From assembly GCF_933775445.1 (NCBI RefSeq), contig NC_065874.1, forward strand, positions 23,196,501 to 23,260,500: DNA of 64,000 bases. The letters run 5' to 3'. The notes under the pieces are model-generated. The model searched no databases. It saw only the letters and a list, made by a program, of their open reading frames with translations, and was not told the DNA's origin. Both the position numbers and the translations under genes were made by a program. Shown here one piece after another: positions 32,262-43,763 of the stretch (its first letter is position 1; the number at the start of each line of letters is the position of its first letter). The DNA is from Argentina anserina (taxonomy: Eukaryota; Streptophyta; Magnoliopsida; Rosales; Rosaceae).

Positions 32262-33605
32262 ATGGATGGTTCAGGTTTGGGGGCTGGATTTTTGTCTGGT
32301 CCCAGTGGGACACTAGACCTTGAATCTTCGATTCCCAGACACCAGGAGAAGCAATTGGGTCATCCAGTGTTGGCACTTCATCAACATCATAGAAATGTGA
32401 TGAGTGGCGTTGGAGTAGATCACCGCCCTGTAGGGCTTGTAGAGGTGAAAGGGTCGATAGGAAGAGGTGCTTCGATGAATATTGCCAAAGGGAAGGCAGT
32501 TGTGCCTTTTAGTCCCAGTAATGCTTACAATTTGAGTGAAGAAGATGAGCCAAGTTATACTGAAGATGGGAATGGTGATAATGGTGAAGGAGCCAAAGGT
32601 AAAAAGGGATCCACATGGCAGCGAATGAAATGGACAGATAGAGTGGTTAGGCTTCTTATATCAGTGGTTGCTCTTGTGGGTGATGATGGTGTTGAAGGTG
32701 GTGAAGGCCTCAAGAGGAAATCTGCAGCTTTACAGAAAAAGGGTAAGTGGAAGACTGTGTCAAAGATAATGATGAGTAAAGGTTGTCATGTATCACCTCA
32801 GCAGTGTGAGGACAAGTTTAATGATTTGAACAAGAGGTATAAGAGGTTAAATGATATTCTTGGGAGGGGAACTAGTTGTAGAGTGGTGGAGAATCCTACC
32901 CTTATGGACTCAATGCCCCATCTCTCTGCCAAGGCGAAGGATGATGTTAGAAAGATATTGAGCTCAAAACAGTTGTTTTATAAAGAAATGTGTGCTTATC
33001 ATAATGGACAGTGGATACCTGGTTGTCATGAACTTGACCTCCATGGTCAGCCTTTACCTCCCGGGAGATGCTCAACAGACAATAATGTCTCCGAAGAAGA
33101 AGTGGTTGAAGAACACCATGACACCGAGGATGATGAATCAGATGATGAAGATGCCAGTGGCAGTGATAGGGATCGGATGGGTAGAATGGGCAAGAGGTCT
33201 AGTGAAGAGGATGACCAACTCTGGCAACATGTTTCTCTGGATACTTTTGAAGTTGAAATGGCTGAGGCTCTTCAGGACCCGACAAAATCTCTATGGGAGC
33301 GAAGAGAGTGGATCAACAAACAGAAGTTGCGACTCCAACAGCAAAGAGTCAGCTGCGAGGCTGAAGATTTGGAGCTTGAGAAGCAGAGGTATAAATGGCT
33401 AAGGTACCGTTGCAAGAAAGATAGGGAACTGGAGAGGTTGAGGCTGGAGAATGAGAGAATGAAATTAGAGAATGAGAAAAGGGTACTGCAACTGAGACAG
33501 AAAGAACTTGAAATAGATGTGAGGAGGTCAAAAGCTTCTGCAGAACCTTCTGTTGGTATTGACAGATTGTTAGGAAGAGATCTCGACTTGGGCAAACATC
33601 AATAG
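32262..33605 (+). CDS. Trihelix (GT) transcription factor, GT-gamma-like
   Basis: A 447-residue single-exon protein. The N-terminal 110 residues are Gly/Ser-rich and end in an acidic stretch and KGKKGS. Residues about 120-200 form a Myb/SANT-like trihelix DNA-binding domain (WTDRVVRLLISVVALVGDD, KGKWKTVSKIMMSKGCHVSP, QQCEDKFNDLNKRYKRLNDI). A Cys/His-containing middle region has FYKEMCAYHNGQWIPGC. Then come an acidic patch (EEEVVEEHHDTEDDESDDED) and a long C-terminal charged helix of RLRLENERMKLENEKR type, typical of dimerising trihelix proteins. Nuclear transcription regulation is expected; target genes are unknown. The start MDGSGLGAGF is the first ATG of the frame and lies after a probable leader intron. 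No lesion seen. Confidence 0.9.
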   Translation: MDGSGLGAGFLSGPSGTLDLESSIPRHQEKQLGHPVLALHQHHRNVMSGVGVDHRPVGLVEVKGSIGRGASMNIAKGKAVVPFSPSNAYNLSEEDEPSYTEDGNGDNGEGAKGKKGSTWQRMKWTDRVVRLLISVVALVGDDGVEGGEGLKRKSAALQKKGKWKTVSKIMMSKGCHVSPQQCEDKFNDLNKRYKRLNDILGRGTSCRVVENPTLMDSMPHLSAKAKDDVRKILSSKQLFYKEMCAYHNGQWIPGCHELDLHGQPLPPGRCSTDNNVSEEEVVEEHHDTEDDESDDEDASGSDRDRMGRMGKRSSEEDDQLWQHVSLDTFEVEMAEALQDPTKSLWERREWINKQKLRLQQQRVSCEAEDLELEKQRYKWLRYRCKKDRELERLRLENERMKLENEKRVLQLRQKELEIDVRRSKASAEPSVGIDRLLGRDLDLGKHQ

Positions 33606-35029
33606 CCTCCAATCATGCTTGACATTCGGCAACCCTGCTAGAACTATTCAAGCACAAAGCTTATAGAGGCGCGTTAATCTTGTGAGACTTATAACTCCTG
33701 TGCCATTTATTTTAAATTATGATCAAACATCTATCTCTCCATTAGTCTTAGGAATTATTGATCTCTACAATGTCGGATGCCTTTCCTGTATAGGTGCAAT
33801 GTCAGTGTTGTATTTTACTTGCATCTTGTGGTCTTTGGTTTGTAGTTGGCATTTATATTGATAAAATATCATTTAATATTCATATGATAAATGATCATTG
33901 TGTTATTCATGTTACTGTCTGAAAACAAGCTCTTTGGTTCTTCATTTATTAGTTTATAATTTCGTCGTATATCAGGGAATCAAGTTCATTTGACTGTAAT
34001 AAAAAAAAAAGTTTGCCCTTTTTGATCTTGCAACCTTTAAGTGGTGAGAGGTGCTGGAACAAGGCTTTTTTTTATTAGTGAGGTGATTTGAGGAGGAAAG
34101 GATTAAGGGTTCTGCTGTGTTTCCATATCTGCACAACTCTCATTTCCCCTTTAGTATTCCCACTCATGCTATTCAGGTTGTCCAGCATGTATTTAATTCT
34201 CTTTTATGTTTTTTTTTTCTTATTCAAGGCATACGCATGTCTCTTCTCTTGTAGTCATCAAGTCTTAGTGTCTTACTACATACTGATGTATTGCTTCATT
34301 TGTGCCTTCTTATTATTTCAGGTTTCTATGTATGTGAATTTCCTATGATGGAGTATGTTGTTATTTTCTGAGAAATGAATTAATATTGCATATGAAGGAC
34401 CATTATACTCCTGTGGTTGTGACAAAAAGTCTTGATTTCTTGCCTGAGTAATCAAGAGCAACATCTGCACTACATGTTTTAACGTGATGAAAATGCCAAG
34501 ATAGCCTGGTAAACGGAAGACAAACACATTAGACTTTGTTAATTTGAGTATTTGACTACATATCATCTTCATATATCAACCAAGAAATTATACTCTTTTA
34601 TAATTTAGTACTTGTCACCTAATTTTGCTTGATATATGTACCCTCTTCTGACATTTTGTATGAAGAAAATTTGAACTTCAATCTGTATTCTTTCGATTTC
34701 TTTTCCCTAACGCGGTTCAGCAGATTGTGACAGATTTTGCAGTTCTTTTTTAATGTTGTGCCAGTTTTTTGTATATAGATGCAGTTAACCAATAAATTTC
34801 AACTTGATGAAAGACCAAATTAAATTACAACTCTCTTTCATTGAAACCCTTGATAGATGAGGCTGTTTCTTCAAACTCAGGACTTCTGTCTGAACGAATT
34901 GGCTCTTCATTTCTTCACCAAGAGGCCGTTCTAGTTAATGTTGCTGAGTTCTGACTCTTTCTTTGCCGTAGACCCTGATGTCATGTTACTCAACTGGGAA
35001 TCAGTCCTTACTCTTGAGGGACTTGAGAA
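33606..35029. other. Trihelix 3' UTR and spacer
   Basis: T-rich sequence with no recognised gene. Small ORFs have no domain. Confidence 0.5.
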
Positions 35030-35500
35030 ACAGAAAGTTCACGTGAAGAATTGGAAGGTTCTTTTGCAATTCCAGGGAGGAAGGGGGTTTAGGTTTCCAG
35101 AGTCGTGGAATTTAACTCGGCTTTGCTTGCTAAACAAGCGTGGAGTGTTAACAATCCAGTTTCTCTTATTGCTCAGGTACTACCCGGACTCATCTTTTTG
35201 GTGGGCAGAAGCTCATTCAACACCGTCCTATTCTTGGCATAGTATTTTTTCAACAAGGGAGCTATTGCTACAGGGGAGTTATTGGCAAACTGGATCAGGT
35301 CATAATGTGTCTATTTTGATGGATAGGTGGATACCTGGTATTGTGGGCGGCCGCCCAAATGCCTTTACTGTTTTGCCTCCTCAGGTTGAGAAGGTTAGTG
35401 ACCTCATGAGCTCAGTTGGGTACTGGAATGTTGCTTTACTTTCTAATATATTTTCTCAGTGTGAGGTAGCAGCTAATGTAGCCATTCCTTTATCCATTCC
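35030..35500 (+). pseudogene. LINE ORF2 fragment (RT C-terminus, zf-RVT region)
   Basis: The plus-strand reading contains KVHVKNWKVL, GGRGFR, then in another frame LAKQAWSVNNPVSLIAQ, and back in the first frame RYYPDSSFW, YSWHSIFSTRELLLQGSYW, QTGSGHNVSILMDRWIPG and VEKVSDLM..WNVALL. This is the conserved block at the end of plant LINE reverse transcriptases. A frameshift near 35165 and truncation at both ends make it a dead fragment. Similarity stops near ANVAIPLS. The surrounding open frame continues by chance into unrelated sequence. Confidence 0.85.
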
Positions 35501-35504
35501 TTTA

Positions 35505-35757
35505 TCCTTTGCCTTAATTGAAAACCCTTGGCTCGAACTCTATCCTCTCCAAATTCATATAACTCCCAAAATCAAACTCCAAACCCGAAATCACTGCCTT
35601 CGCATTTCCTTTCTATTCCCATCTTCTCTTCCAGACTTTGAAGGCTTTGACAACGACGAGGCTACCGACAGCGACAAGCCCTTATCGGTTGTAGCTCCTC
35701 CATTCATTCGATACCATGCTCCTCCTGTATTCTGGGTTCAAATTCTCTGGGTTCAAG
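35505..35757 (+). other. Possible first coding exon of an unrecognised gene
   Basis: After the LINE fragment the frame runs through a basic, Ser/Leu-rich stretch (IKLQTRNHCLRISFLFPSSL) and an acidic patch (FDNDEATDSDKP) to a donor-like CAAGGTAAATTG at 35755-35766. This looks like a plastid-targeting exon. I could not match it, nor find convincing downstream exons, so it may be a gene relic. Confidence 0.3.
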
Positions 35758-36286
35758 GTAAATTGCAATTTTAGGGTTTGAATGCAATTCAGGCATGTGC
35801 AAAAGCTTTTGCCAATTCAGATCTATGCTTCACGAAGGTGGATGAGATCTCACAACTTCTTTCACTGTAGGTACTATCATTTCTCATTCGTTCACTTCTG
35901 TTGTCACCACATATCGTTCGTTATTTATCTTATCATGTTATTTAGTGTTGTATCAGTTGTTTCTTTCATATGTCTATGGAAGATCGAAACTGATTTGCGA
36001 TTTTCGGGTGATGGAGAATTTGATTTGGTTTGCAATCAGGAAAGACGAGGGTTTTCATTTTCTGGGTTTAGGGGATGGTTTGCTAGTTTTTTGCTCTGGG
36101 TTTAATTTCTGGTTGATCTTCTGATTTTGTTTTTTTTTGTTTTTTGTTTTTACTTCAATGTAGTATTAGTAGAATCTGCTCTTTTCACTTGTGTTATAAT
36201 TTCTAAACCGTGTAAAACCTTTTGCTTATGAAAACTTAAACTAAATAATAAACATGAAATTGCTGCGAATGCTAAAAAGTGTTCGA

Positions 36287-36800
36287 AATATCGCCGATAT
36301 TTGGAATCCGATACGATAAGGGCATATCAGTCAAAATTTATCGGTCAACGCAGAAATGATGGTCAACGGTCAAATATCGGTCAAACTTTGATTTTTTTCT
36401 TCAATTTTTGTTTAATTTTTTAATATTTATTTCCTCTTTTTTTTTTGAAAAACTTATATTTTTTTTTTCATTTTTTCATATATATTTTTAACTTATATAT
36501 ATTTTAAATATATATGATGAATTTCAAATCTAAATAATTATTCTTCAATACATATTTTTATTATTAAATGTCGTTCGTGTACTTTAATTGTCACAAAATC
36601 AAGTATTTATTTTCTTTAATTTACTTAGTACTGTTTTTTTAGTTTATTTGGTACATATTGAAGTATAATTTTATAAATTTTATTGAAAATAAGCAAATCC
36701 GATAAAACCGATATGTATCGATATATCCCTGATATATCTCCGATATATCGTTTTACCCCTCGACCGATACGAAACCAATAAACGATATTTAGACCATTGG
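36287..36800. mobile_element. Probable MITE with CGATAT-rich termini
   Basis: The left end AAATATCGCCGATATTTGG..CCGATACG is mirrored imperfectly at the right by CGATACGAAACCAATAAACG then ATATTTAG. Words such as CCGATATGTATCGATATATC are concentrated near both ends and the middle is AT-rich. No clear target duplication is seen. Confidence 0.5.
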
Positions 36801-36997
36801 TTAAAGATACAATTTTCACGAGTGTCCTTGAGTTAGTTTGTGCTCGCAATGGTTTGTGTTCGAGGCTTCACAATAGAGTAGCTATATTGATATGGTTTCT
36901 TACTGCATAACTCCAAACCATAAAATCAAGGATACAAATGTAACGTGGATGTTATTGGTGGGTACAATTGTGGATGATTCTCTTTTTTCCTTTTTAT

Positions 36998-37257
36998 TTT
37001 TCATACTTGATTTATAGCTTGACTTTTTTTTCAATTTGACATGCAGCAACCAAAGAAGAAGATACCAGACACGTGAGGGTAGTCTTTTTTATTTTTGTAG
37101 ATTCTCATAGAGCTTAATTGTCTTCATTTTTCATACTTGATTTATAGCTTGATCTTTCTTTCAATTTGACATGTAGCAACCAAAGAAGAACATACCAGAC
37201 ACGTGAAGGTAGTCTTTTTGATTTTTGTAGATGCTCATAGAGCTTAATTGTCTTCAT
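36998..37257. repeat. Tandem duplication of a roughly 130-bp segment
   Basis: TCATACTTGATTTATAGCTT...GCAACCAAAGAAGAAGATAC... recurs 130 bases later with few changes (GACATGCAGCAACC versus GACATGTAGCAACC). The unit looks like an intron end plus a small exon (TGCAG then CAACCAAAGAAGAAGATACC then GGTAGT). Confidence 0.85.
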
Positions 37258-39100
37258 TGTACTATCTGAAATTGACCTTAATTGTAGACCTGCAAATGTT
37301 AGGTGACATCAATGTGTAAAACTATTGCTACTTCTAAGAGTTGGATACTCTTTTAGGGTTGGATAATCATTTAGGGCAAGGAGGCGGATTCTAAGTCGCC
37401 GTCGTGGTTCCAATTCATTGTGGTGAATCAGTGCAACACAGGTAATGAGTAGGTGGTTCCCGTTGAAGCATTCAGACTATTTAAGTACTTCTGTTAGTGG
37501 AGATTTTTTTGCTAGTGTTTCTAGATTAATAAGACTAAAGTACAGTAAACTTAAGAAAACTGTTTATATTAGCTTCTTGTTCACATGCACGTAGGACTAT
37601 ATGTTAAAATGATACATATGGATTAAATGTAGATGATCTTGATTTCCAGTGTTACAGTTTGATAGGAATATTAACTGATATGAAGGGGTTATATGAGCAT
37701 GGTTTATTTTATATGTAAATTCAATTTGTGGTCAATATCTTGTGTAGTTGTAAAATCCATCTTATAGATGTTTGGATATCTTTGTCTGTTTGGTTGCTAC
37801 CCATGACAGGGGACTTAGTCAGAGACAAATGCATCTATTTGTGTTGTAATTTCGGCTATATGTCACATTATATATTCTGGATTATCTATTTTTGAGTTGT
37901 TGGTGCAGTATATTGTCTATAGGTGCCTGTTAGATTTACTTAGTAAAATGTCATAGTTTCTTATTGTTTTTAATATTGTAATTTAATAAGCATATTACTT
38001 CCTTTTTGTTCTTAATTAACAGACAATGTTCCTAACATGACATATCTCCAAGTTCAGTTGAATATTTATATGTTTTAGTGTATATGTTTTTTTATAACGT
38101 CAAGTAGGACTTTTCTTTACTGGATTTTTATTTCATTCCATTCTAGGTGTGCTACGCATGGTGGGTTCTATCGGGTATCGCAGAGAAGTGTGCAATGATA
38201 AAGAGAATGTCATGATGGATTTAATAAAGACTGGAGTTGCTAATCTTTACACTTCTATCTTTTCTTTAGAGCAACTTGTATTTTTTTTTTTTGTCTTTTC
38301 TTATATACTGTGGTTTAGCTACCTTAGAACTACTTGTAATTTCTTCCGTCTATTTTTTATCTTTGTAGCATGTGTGAAACTGTAAATTTGTAAAACAAGA
38401 ATAAGAGTGGCACTAATGACGGATTGTGAATTGGGAATTTATAGATGGTTTTAGTGTGTTCACCTCACCTGCTTAGTTGAATTATGCTAATCATTCTAGC
38501 CTTCTAGGATCTAAATATAATGTTAGAAAACTCAAAACACTCAAACTTAACTGTAGATTTTTCCACCATTTAAACCATATACAGGTGAACATTTTAGCTT
38601 GATAGTTGTGAAGATAATATCAGAATTCTTCTCATCTTCTGGTCTGGTGTATGTGTCTATGTTTGTAAAAATTGAGAGCGGAACCTAAGGTGAACGACTT
38701 GGTCAAATTGTTGAATGCATTCGATCTTAGTCAGTTTATATAGTAACAAATCCTATTATCAAATCATATCATCCTGTTTCGAAAATACGTCAGTTTGGAA
38801 CAATATCTTATAAAATTAGTTGTGAGAAAACAAAATCTGCACAATAATCGCATTCCAAATGCAGAATTTTCCTAAGAACAATGTGAGTTTCCAGACTTTT
38901 CCTAGTCATTGCCGAAAGGCACCCTCACCAAATCAAAATTTGACTCATCACTTCACCAAGTTCTCTCTCCTTTTTTTATAGTTAATTTAAAAAAAATTTG
39001 AGAAAAGGAGGAAATAAAAAAAAAAAATTTATTTGGAGGCTATTAAAGTGAGTGTCCATTTTGGTTACAAATCCTTCACATAATCACGTTATCAGTGTCA
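37258..39100. other. Intergenic
   Basis: T-rich sequence without a recognised gene. The ORF near 38149 is low-complexity and hydrophobic with no domain. Confidence 0.5.
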
Positions 39101-39110
39101 CTGGCCACCC

Positions 39111-39118
39111 TATAATAT
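39111..39118 (+). promoter_or_regulatory. TATA box of the ADP/ATP carrier gene
   Basis: TATAATAT is followed by a short CT-rich leader exon ending CTCAAAG before GTTAAC at 39168. A leader intron would then run to TTTGCAG at 40241. Leader introns are common in plant AAC genes. Confidence 0.5.
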
Positions 39119-40263
39119 CTCCTTGCTAAGCTCTCCACCTTTGACATCCCGATAGCCAAGCTCAAAGGTTAACTTTCTTTCTCCCTCTCCTTCTCTTCAT
39201 TTTGACTCAATCGTATCATTTTTCAGTGATCTTTATCATTTCTTATTTTTGTGGTGTATTTGACCCTGTATTCTGCTTGAGTTTCGGGTTTCACATGTTC
39301 TTGTATTTGAGTTTTTTTTGTTATAAACCAGCAAAAGGGTCTCTTGATCTCTTCCTCTATTTTGTACCTCTATTGCCTTCTCTAATCTACAAGAGGTATG
39401 TTTGGATTGATCTATGTGGATTCTAGATCGCATAATGTCATTATGGATCTTTCATCTTTTATTGCCTTCATATATACCTTTGGTCGATCTATGTTTCTTC
39501 ACTCATCTTGTTTGGAAGTTAATCATTTTGTATTCCTGTTGGTCATGAATCTATTTTGATAGTGTAAAGGGTAATTTAAAAAAAAAATCGTTATCTGTAT
39601 ATATATGCTGTTAAAAAGCCTATTTTCTGATGTCATTATGGATTCGGTCATCTTGTTAGTGATATAGCTGTTTCTTACTCATCCCTTTGTGTGTTTATCA
39701 TGCGAAGAAATTCATTGTCATTAGTTTTTGTCATTGGCTTATTGTTTTGAAGTAGTACTGTTAGGAGTAAAATGAGTAGCGGACTTGCTGCAGATTTTTA
39801 CACCATTCTGTCCCATTGGTCACAGAAGATCTGGGTTGTTTTGATTGGAACTGGATGTCTATATGATCCTTAAATGTCCTAGTAGACTTGTCGTAGCAGT
39901 TACTTTTCACTACCTATTTTGGTTGAGTTTCAGTTTATCTGATTCGCTGTGGTAGATTTGAGTTACTGAGAAGATAATCGTGAGCTAGTTTCTTTTGTTC
40001 AGTTTGTTATGGACTGATGATCACTTTATGGTCCTTAAGAATTGTTTTAGTTTTAATTTTCGGTTACTATAACATGGGAGTTCGGTGTTGCTGATATATG
40101 ATCATCTTTGGTTGCTCTAGATTTATATTTGGTTGATTCATGTTTCAACTATACTACATGATGCTTTCAAATTGTCTGAAGCACAGCTTTTACTGCTCCC
40201 AATTGGTCCCTCTCTAATTACATAAGTGGATGTGTTTGCAGGAGTTCGATTTGTTAGTAAGTG

Positions 40264-41810
40264 ATGGCTGATAGGCACCAGAGCCCAACTGTTATGCAAA
40301 AGTTTGCTGGTCAGCTACATCTTGGCTCCACCCTTTCTCAAGATATCCACTGCCAGAGCCACTATGGCGGCTTCCAGAGGCCTAATCTCAATCAAAGGCA
40401 TTTTGCACATGGAAATTATTCTAATGCCGCATTACAGTATCCTATGAACCACGCGTGTGGAGTGACTGATCAGCCATTGATCAGTTATCCTACCTCACCT
40501 CTGCTTATCCAAGCCCCGCAAGAAAAAGGATTTGCCGGCTTCGCCATTGATTTCCTGATGGGTGGAGTTTCAGCAGCTGTATCCAAGACTGCTGCTGCTC
40601 CAATTGAGCGTGTAAAGCTGTTGATTCAAAACCAGGATGAGATGCTCAAGGCTGGCAGGCTCTCCGAACCATACAAGGGAATTGGGGAGTGTTTTAGCCG
40701 AACAATGAAAGAGGAGGGAATGGTGTCCTTGTGGAGAGGAAACACAGCTAATGTCATCCGTTACTTCCCAACTCAGGTATGGCATTTTATTCAATGCATT
40801 TCTTTGACTACGTGTTAACTCTTGTGTTTATCGCCAGTTCCTCCCTCTTTTTAATGTGATGGTATTTGTGTTCGTCCAGGCCTTAAATTTTGCATTTAAA
40901 GATTACTTCAAGAAACTTTTCAACTTCAAAAAGGACAGGGATGGCTACTGGAAATGGTTTGCAGGAAACTTGGCATCTGGTGGTGCTGCTGGTGCCTCTT
41001 CTTTATTTTTTGTTTACTCTTTAGATTATGCTCGAACCCGTCTTGCAAATGATGCAAAGGCTGCTAAGAAGGGAGGCGGTGGAAGACAATTCAATGGCCT
41101 GGTTGATGTCTACAAAAAGACTCTCGCATCAGATGGTATTGCTGGCCTTTACCGTGGTTTCAACATTTCTTGTGTTGGCATAATTGTGTACCGTGGTCTA
41201 TACTTCGGAATGTATGACTCTTTGAAGCCTGTGCTCCTCACTGGAAAATTGCAGGTTTGTGTTACTGCTTCAATAATGATTAGTGATACTGTGCTAGCTA
41301 ACAAGCAGTAATAGTCACAAGCATATTGTTTCAAGTCGATAATTAATCTGCATCTATCTGGTGTGGCATTTTCCATCCTGGTAAATGTACTGCATCGGCA
41401 GTCATTGACCTTAGGACAAACAGAACGTTTTGAGATGACTTGTCTCTCAAGACTCGATTTCTCTTTTGTGTTTTGGTGATTATCTCATGTCATTTTATTT
41501 TGGACAATTGCAGGATAGTTTCTTTGCTAGCTTTGCTCTTGGTTGGGTTATCACCAATGGTGCTGGTCTTGCATCTTACCCAATTGACACTATCCGTCGA
41601 AGGATGATGATGACTTCTGGTGAAGCCGTCAAGTACAAGGGCTCGCTTGATTGCTTCAATCAAGTCCTTAAAAATGAGGGTGCAAAGTCCCTCTTCAAGG
41701 GTGCTGGTGCCAATATTCTTCGTGCAATTGCAGGTGCTGGTGTGCTTGCAGGTTATGACAAGCTTCAGGTGCTTGTGCTTGGAAAGAAGTATGGTTCTGG
41801 TGGAGCTTAA
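40264..41810 (+). CDS. AAC: Mitochondrial ADP/ATP carrier (adenine nucleotide translocator)
   Basis: Exchanges cytosolic ADP for matrix ATP across the mitochondrial inner membrane. Three coding exons are inferred from GT-AG sites and phase 0 joins: 40264-40776, 40880-41254 and 41514-41810, giving 394 residues. The first about 90 residues form the plant-specific N-terminal extension. Then three carrier repeats follow, each with a PX[DE]XX[KR] signature: [28 protein letters not shown], and [13 protein letters not shown]. The last contains the RRRMMM signature unique to ADP/ATP carriers. I start at ATG 40264 ([12 protein letters not shown]), not the GTG before it. The gene looks intact and constitutive. 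An inverted decayed fragment of the same gene lies about 0.8 kb downstream. Confidence 0.96.
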
Positions 41811-42609
41811 GCGAAAAATGGATTGTTTTCTGTGGGGCTCAAGTAAAAGTGAATGACCCCAGTTAGCTACAGAAAATGATCAAGATAATTTATTTTGTCT
41901 GGACAATAACTTAGTTTAGAGGAATTTGTCTCCTAAACACTGTTTTATTTCGGAGTCCAGGAATTTTTGTTCTCATAGCCATCCTGGCTATAAGAGCTGT
42001 TATAAGCTCATTATGTTAAAAAGTTTAATTTCTATACTGGTCTTCTTTACCTACTGTCTTGATTGATCTACATTTTGCTGAACAACTTATGTAAACTCAT
42101 CCCGAACACCTAATGCACCCATCATTAAATTGATTCTCTGCCTGCTGTAGCATGGCACATATGGAGTTATGCTGATTTTCAAGTAGTTAGTTGCCTAGCA
42201 ATTTTACTATCCAAATCACAATTAGTGAGATTTAGCAAAAGATTCTAGGTTTTAAGCCTACAAAATACTTTCTACTACTGGAGTGGTGTGTGTGTTGAGG
42301 ACTGGTACTGGTGGGTTGGATGAGACTAACTATTTGATTGGTAAAGTTCTTGAATCACGAGTTTGGGGTCTTCTTCTGATTGGTCTTGAGATGGCCTGGA
42401 GTTTTAAGCATCAGATTTCCTGAGGTGGAACTAGACTCCAGAAACGAGGATATTAGGTTTTAAGTGAAGCATAATATGATCCCAGAAACGAGAATGAACC
42501 AACTATAAGGCTAAGACACCAGTTCAGTTCAAAAACTTTAAATGCATTGAATAATCACTCACTTTGGCATCTCGAATTCAAATTTTCATTGAGTACATCT
42601 GTATTATCA
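41811..42609. other. AAC 3' UTR and spacer
   Basis: No gene recognised. The 3' UTR of AAC probably ends before about 42020. Confidence 0.5.
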
Positions 42610-42925
42610 CTTAGCCCCTGGTTATTTTCTTCCCATAGCTTATAAGCTTTGCTTTTCCCCTTGTACATACAAAGCCTCTTGAAGTAATCATTAAAGCAAA
42701 GTTTTAGTCCTGAGGCAAGACTGGGAGATAAGCAGAAGAGAGAAACCAAAGAACTGGCAATAAGAGGAACTGATGAGAAAGTAGCATATGACATAAATGA
42801 CAGTAGCCGACTTTGATTGTTCGCTTTAATTCTCTTGTAGGATACACAGTGTACCAGCCTTGAGCATCTCATCGTGGCTTTGAATTACTTCACAAGCTCG
42901 ATTAGAGCAGCAGTAGAAACCGGTA
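42610..42925 (-). pseudogene. Inverted, decayed fragment of the ADP/ATP carrier gene
   Basis: On the minus strand, ACTGCTGCTCTAATCGAGCT and ATGAGATGCTCAAGGCTGG match the second half of AAC exon 1. CTAAAACTTTGCTTTAATGA then TTACTTCAAGAGGCTTTGTA match the start of exon 2 (reading LKLCFNDYFKRL against [12 protein letters not shown]). The stretch between them sits where the AAC intron is, with a surviving acceptor-like CCTCAG but no GT donor. Several stops and indels show it is dead. Confidence 0.75.
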
Positions 42926-43763
42926 AACCTTTTTGTTTTGGGATTACAGAAGCAAAGGTGAGGCATTAGAATTATTACAATATGCAAGACGTATGCTTTT
43001 GAGTGGTAGCTGTGGCAGTGGACTATACATGTTAAGAAAAGGTGGAATTAAGACAGATCACCACAAAAAACATTTGCATATTGCGTTCTGGTGCTCACCA
43101 GCCATCACTTGGCAAAAAATGCAGGATTGCAGTCTCACCGACTTGTGTGATCAGAGAGTGGAAACAGTTTGGAAACCTCATATGATAAAGGAAACACTGA
43201 TGACAATACAAAAATTGCAGAAAATGAAAAAAATTTAGAGCAAGAATAAAATGTTTAAAGAAACATCAGTATTCACTTGTAGAACAATGTGTATCGCATA
43301 AGAACAGAATAAACAGGTTGACAATTTAATCTCAACAATGAATCAGTTCAGCTTAAAAACAAATAATACAAAATCAACCCTGCACATCGTACTTATGTCC
43401 TTGTAATATAGAAAATTTTCAATAAACAAACATCACAAAAGTAGAAGTAAACAAATGAACCAATTGTTAAGCATTAGAAGACAAATGTGCGTAGCAACAT
43501 CACATTACTAACCTCTGAAAGAAATGTGGTTCAAGTACTCACTCAGCTTTCCATTGTCAATGTCAATGCGTATGGACAGTAGTTATTCACTACTAAAGGA
43601 TACGGAGGACTACATGGTGAACAAACTGCTTTCTTGACCTGTCCTTTTGCAATACTCAGCCACTACTTGCAACTACTTGCTTTAAGATGTGAGGAAACAT
43701 CTTCCTTGACCTAACAAATGAAGATAAAACTGATGGTTCTCAGTAAAATAGCGAAATGGATCA
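42926..43763. other. Spacer
   Basis: No gene recognised. The 101-codon plus-strand ORF at 42933-43238 has no domain and starts within the flank of the AAC fragment. Confidence 0.5.

Noticed and set aside
34938..35774. 278-codon ORF as an intact gene
   Set aside because: Its first half is a frameshifted LINE RT fragment and its second half is unrelated sequence; the open frame is accidental.
40261..40263. GTG as start of the ADP/ATP carrier
   Set aside because: The next codon is ATG with normal family N-terminus; eukaryotic initiation at GTG is not needed.
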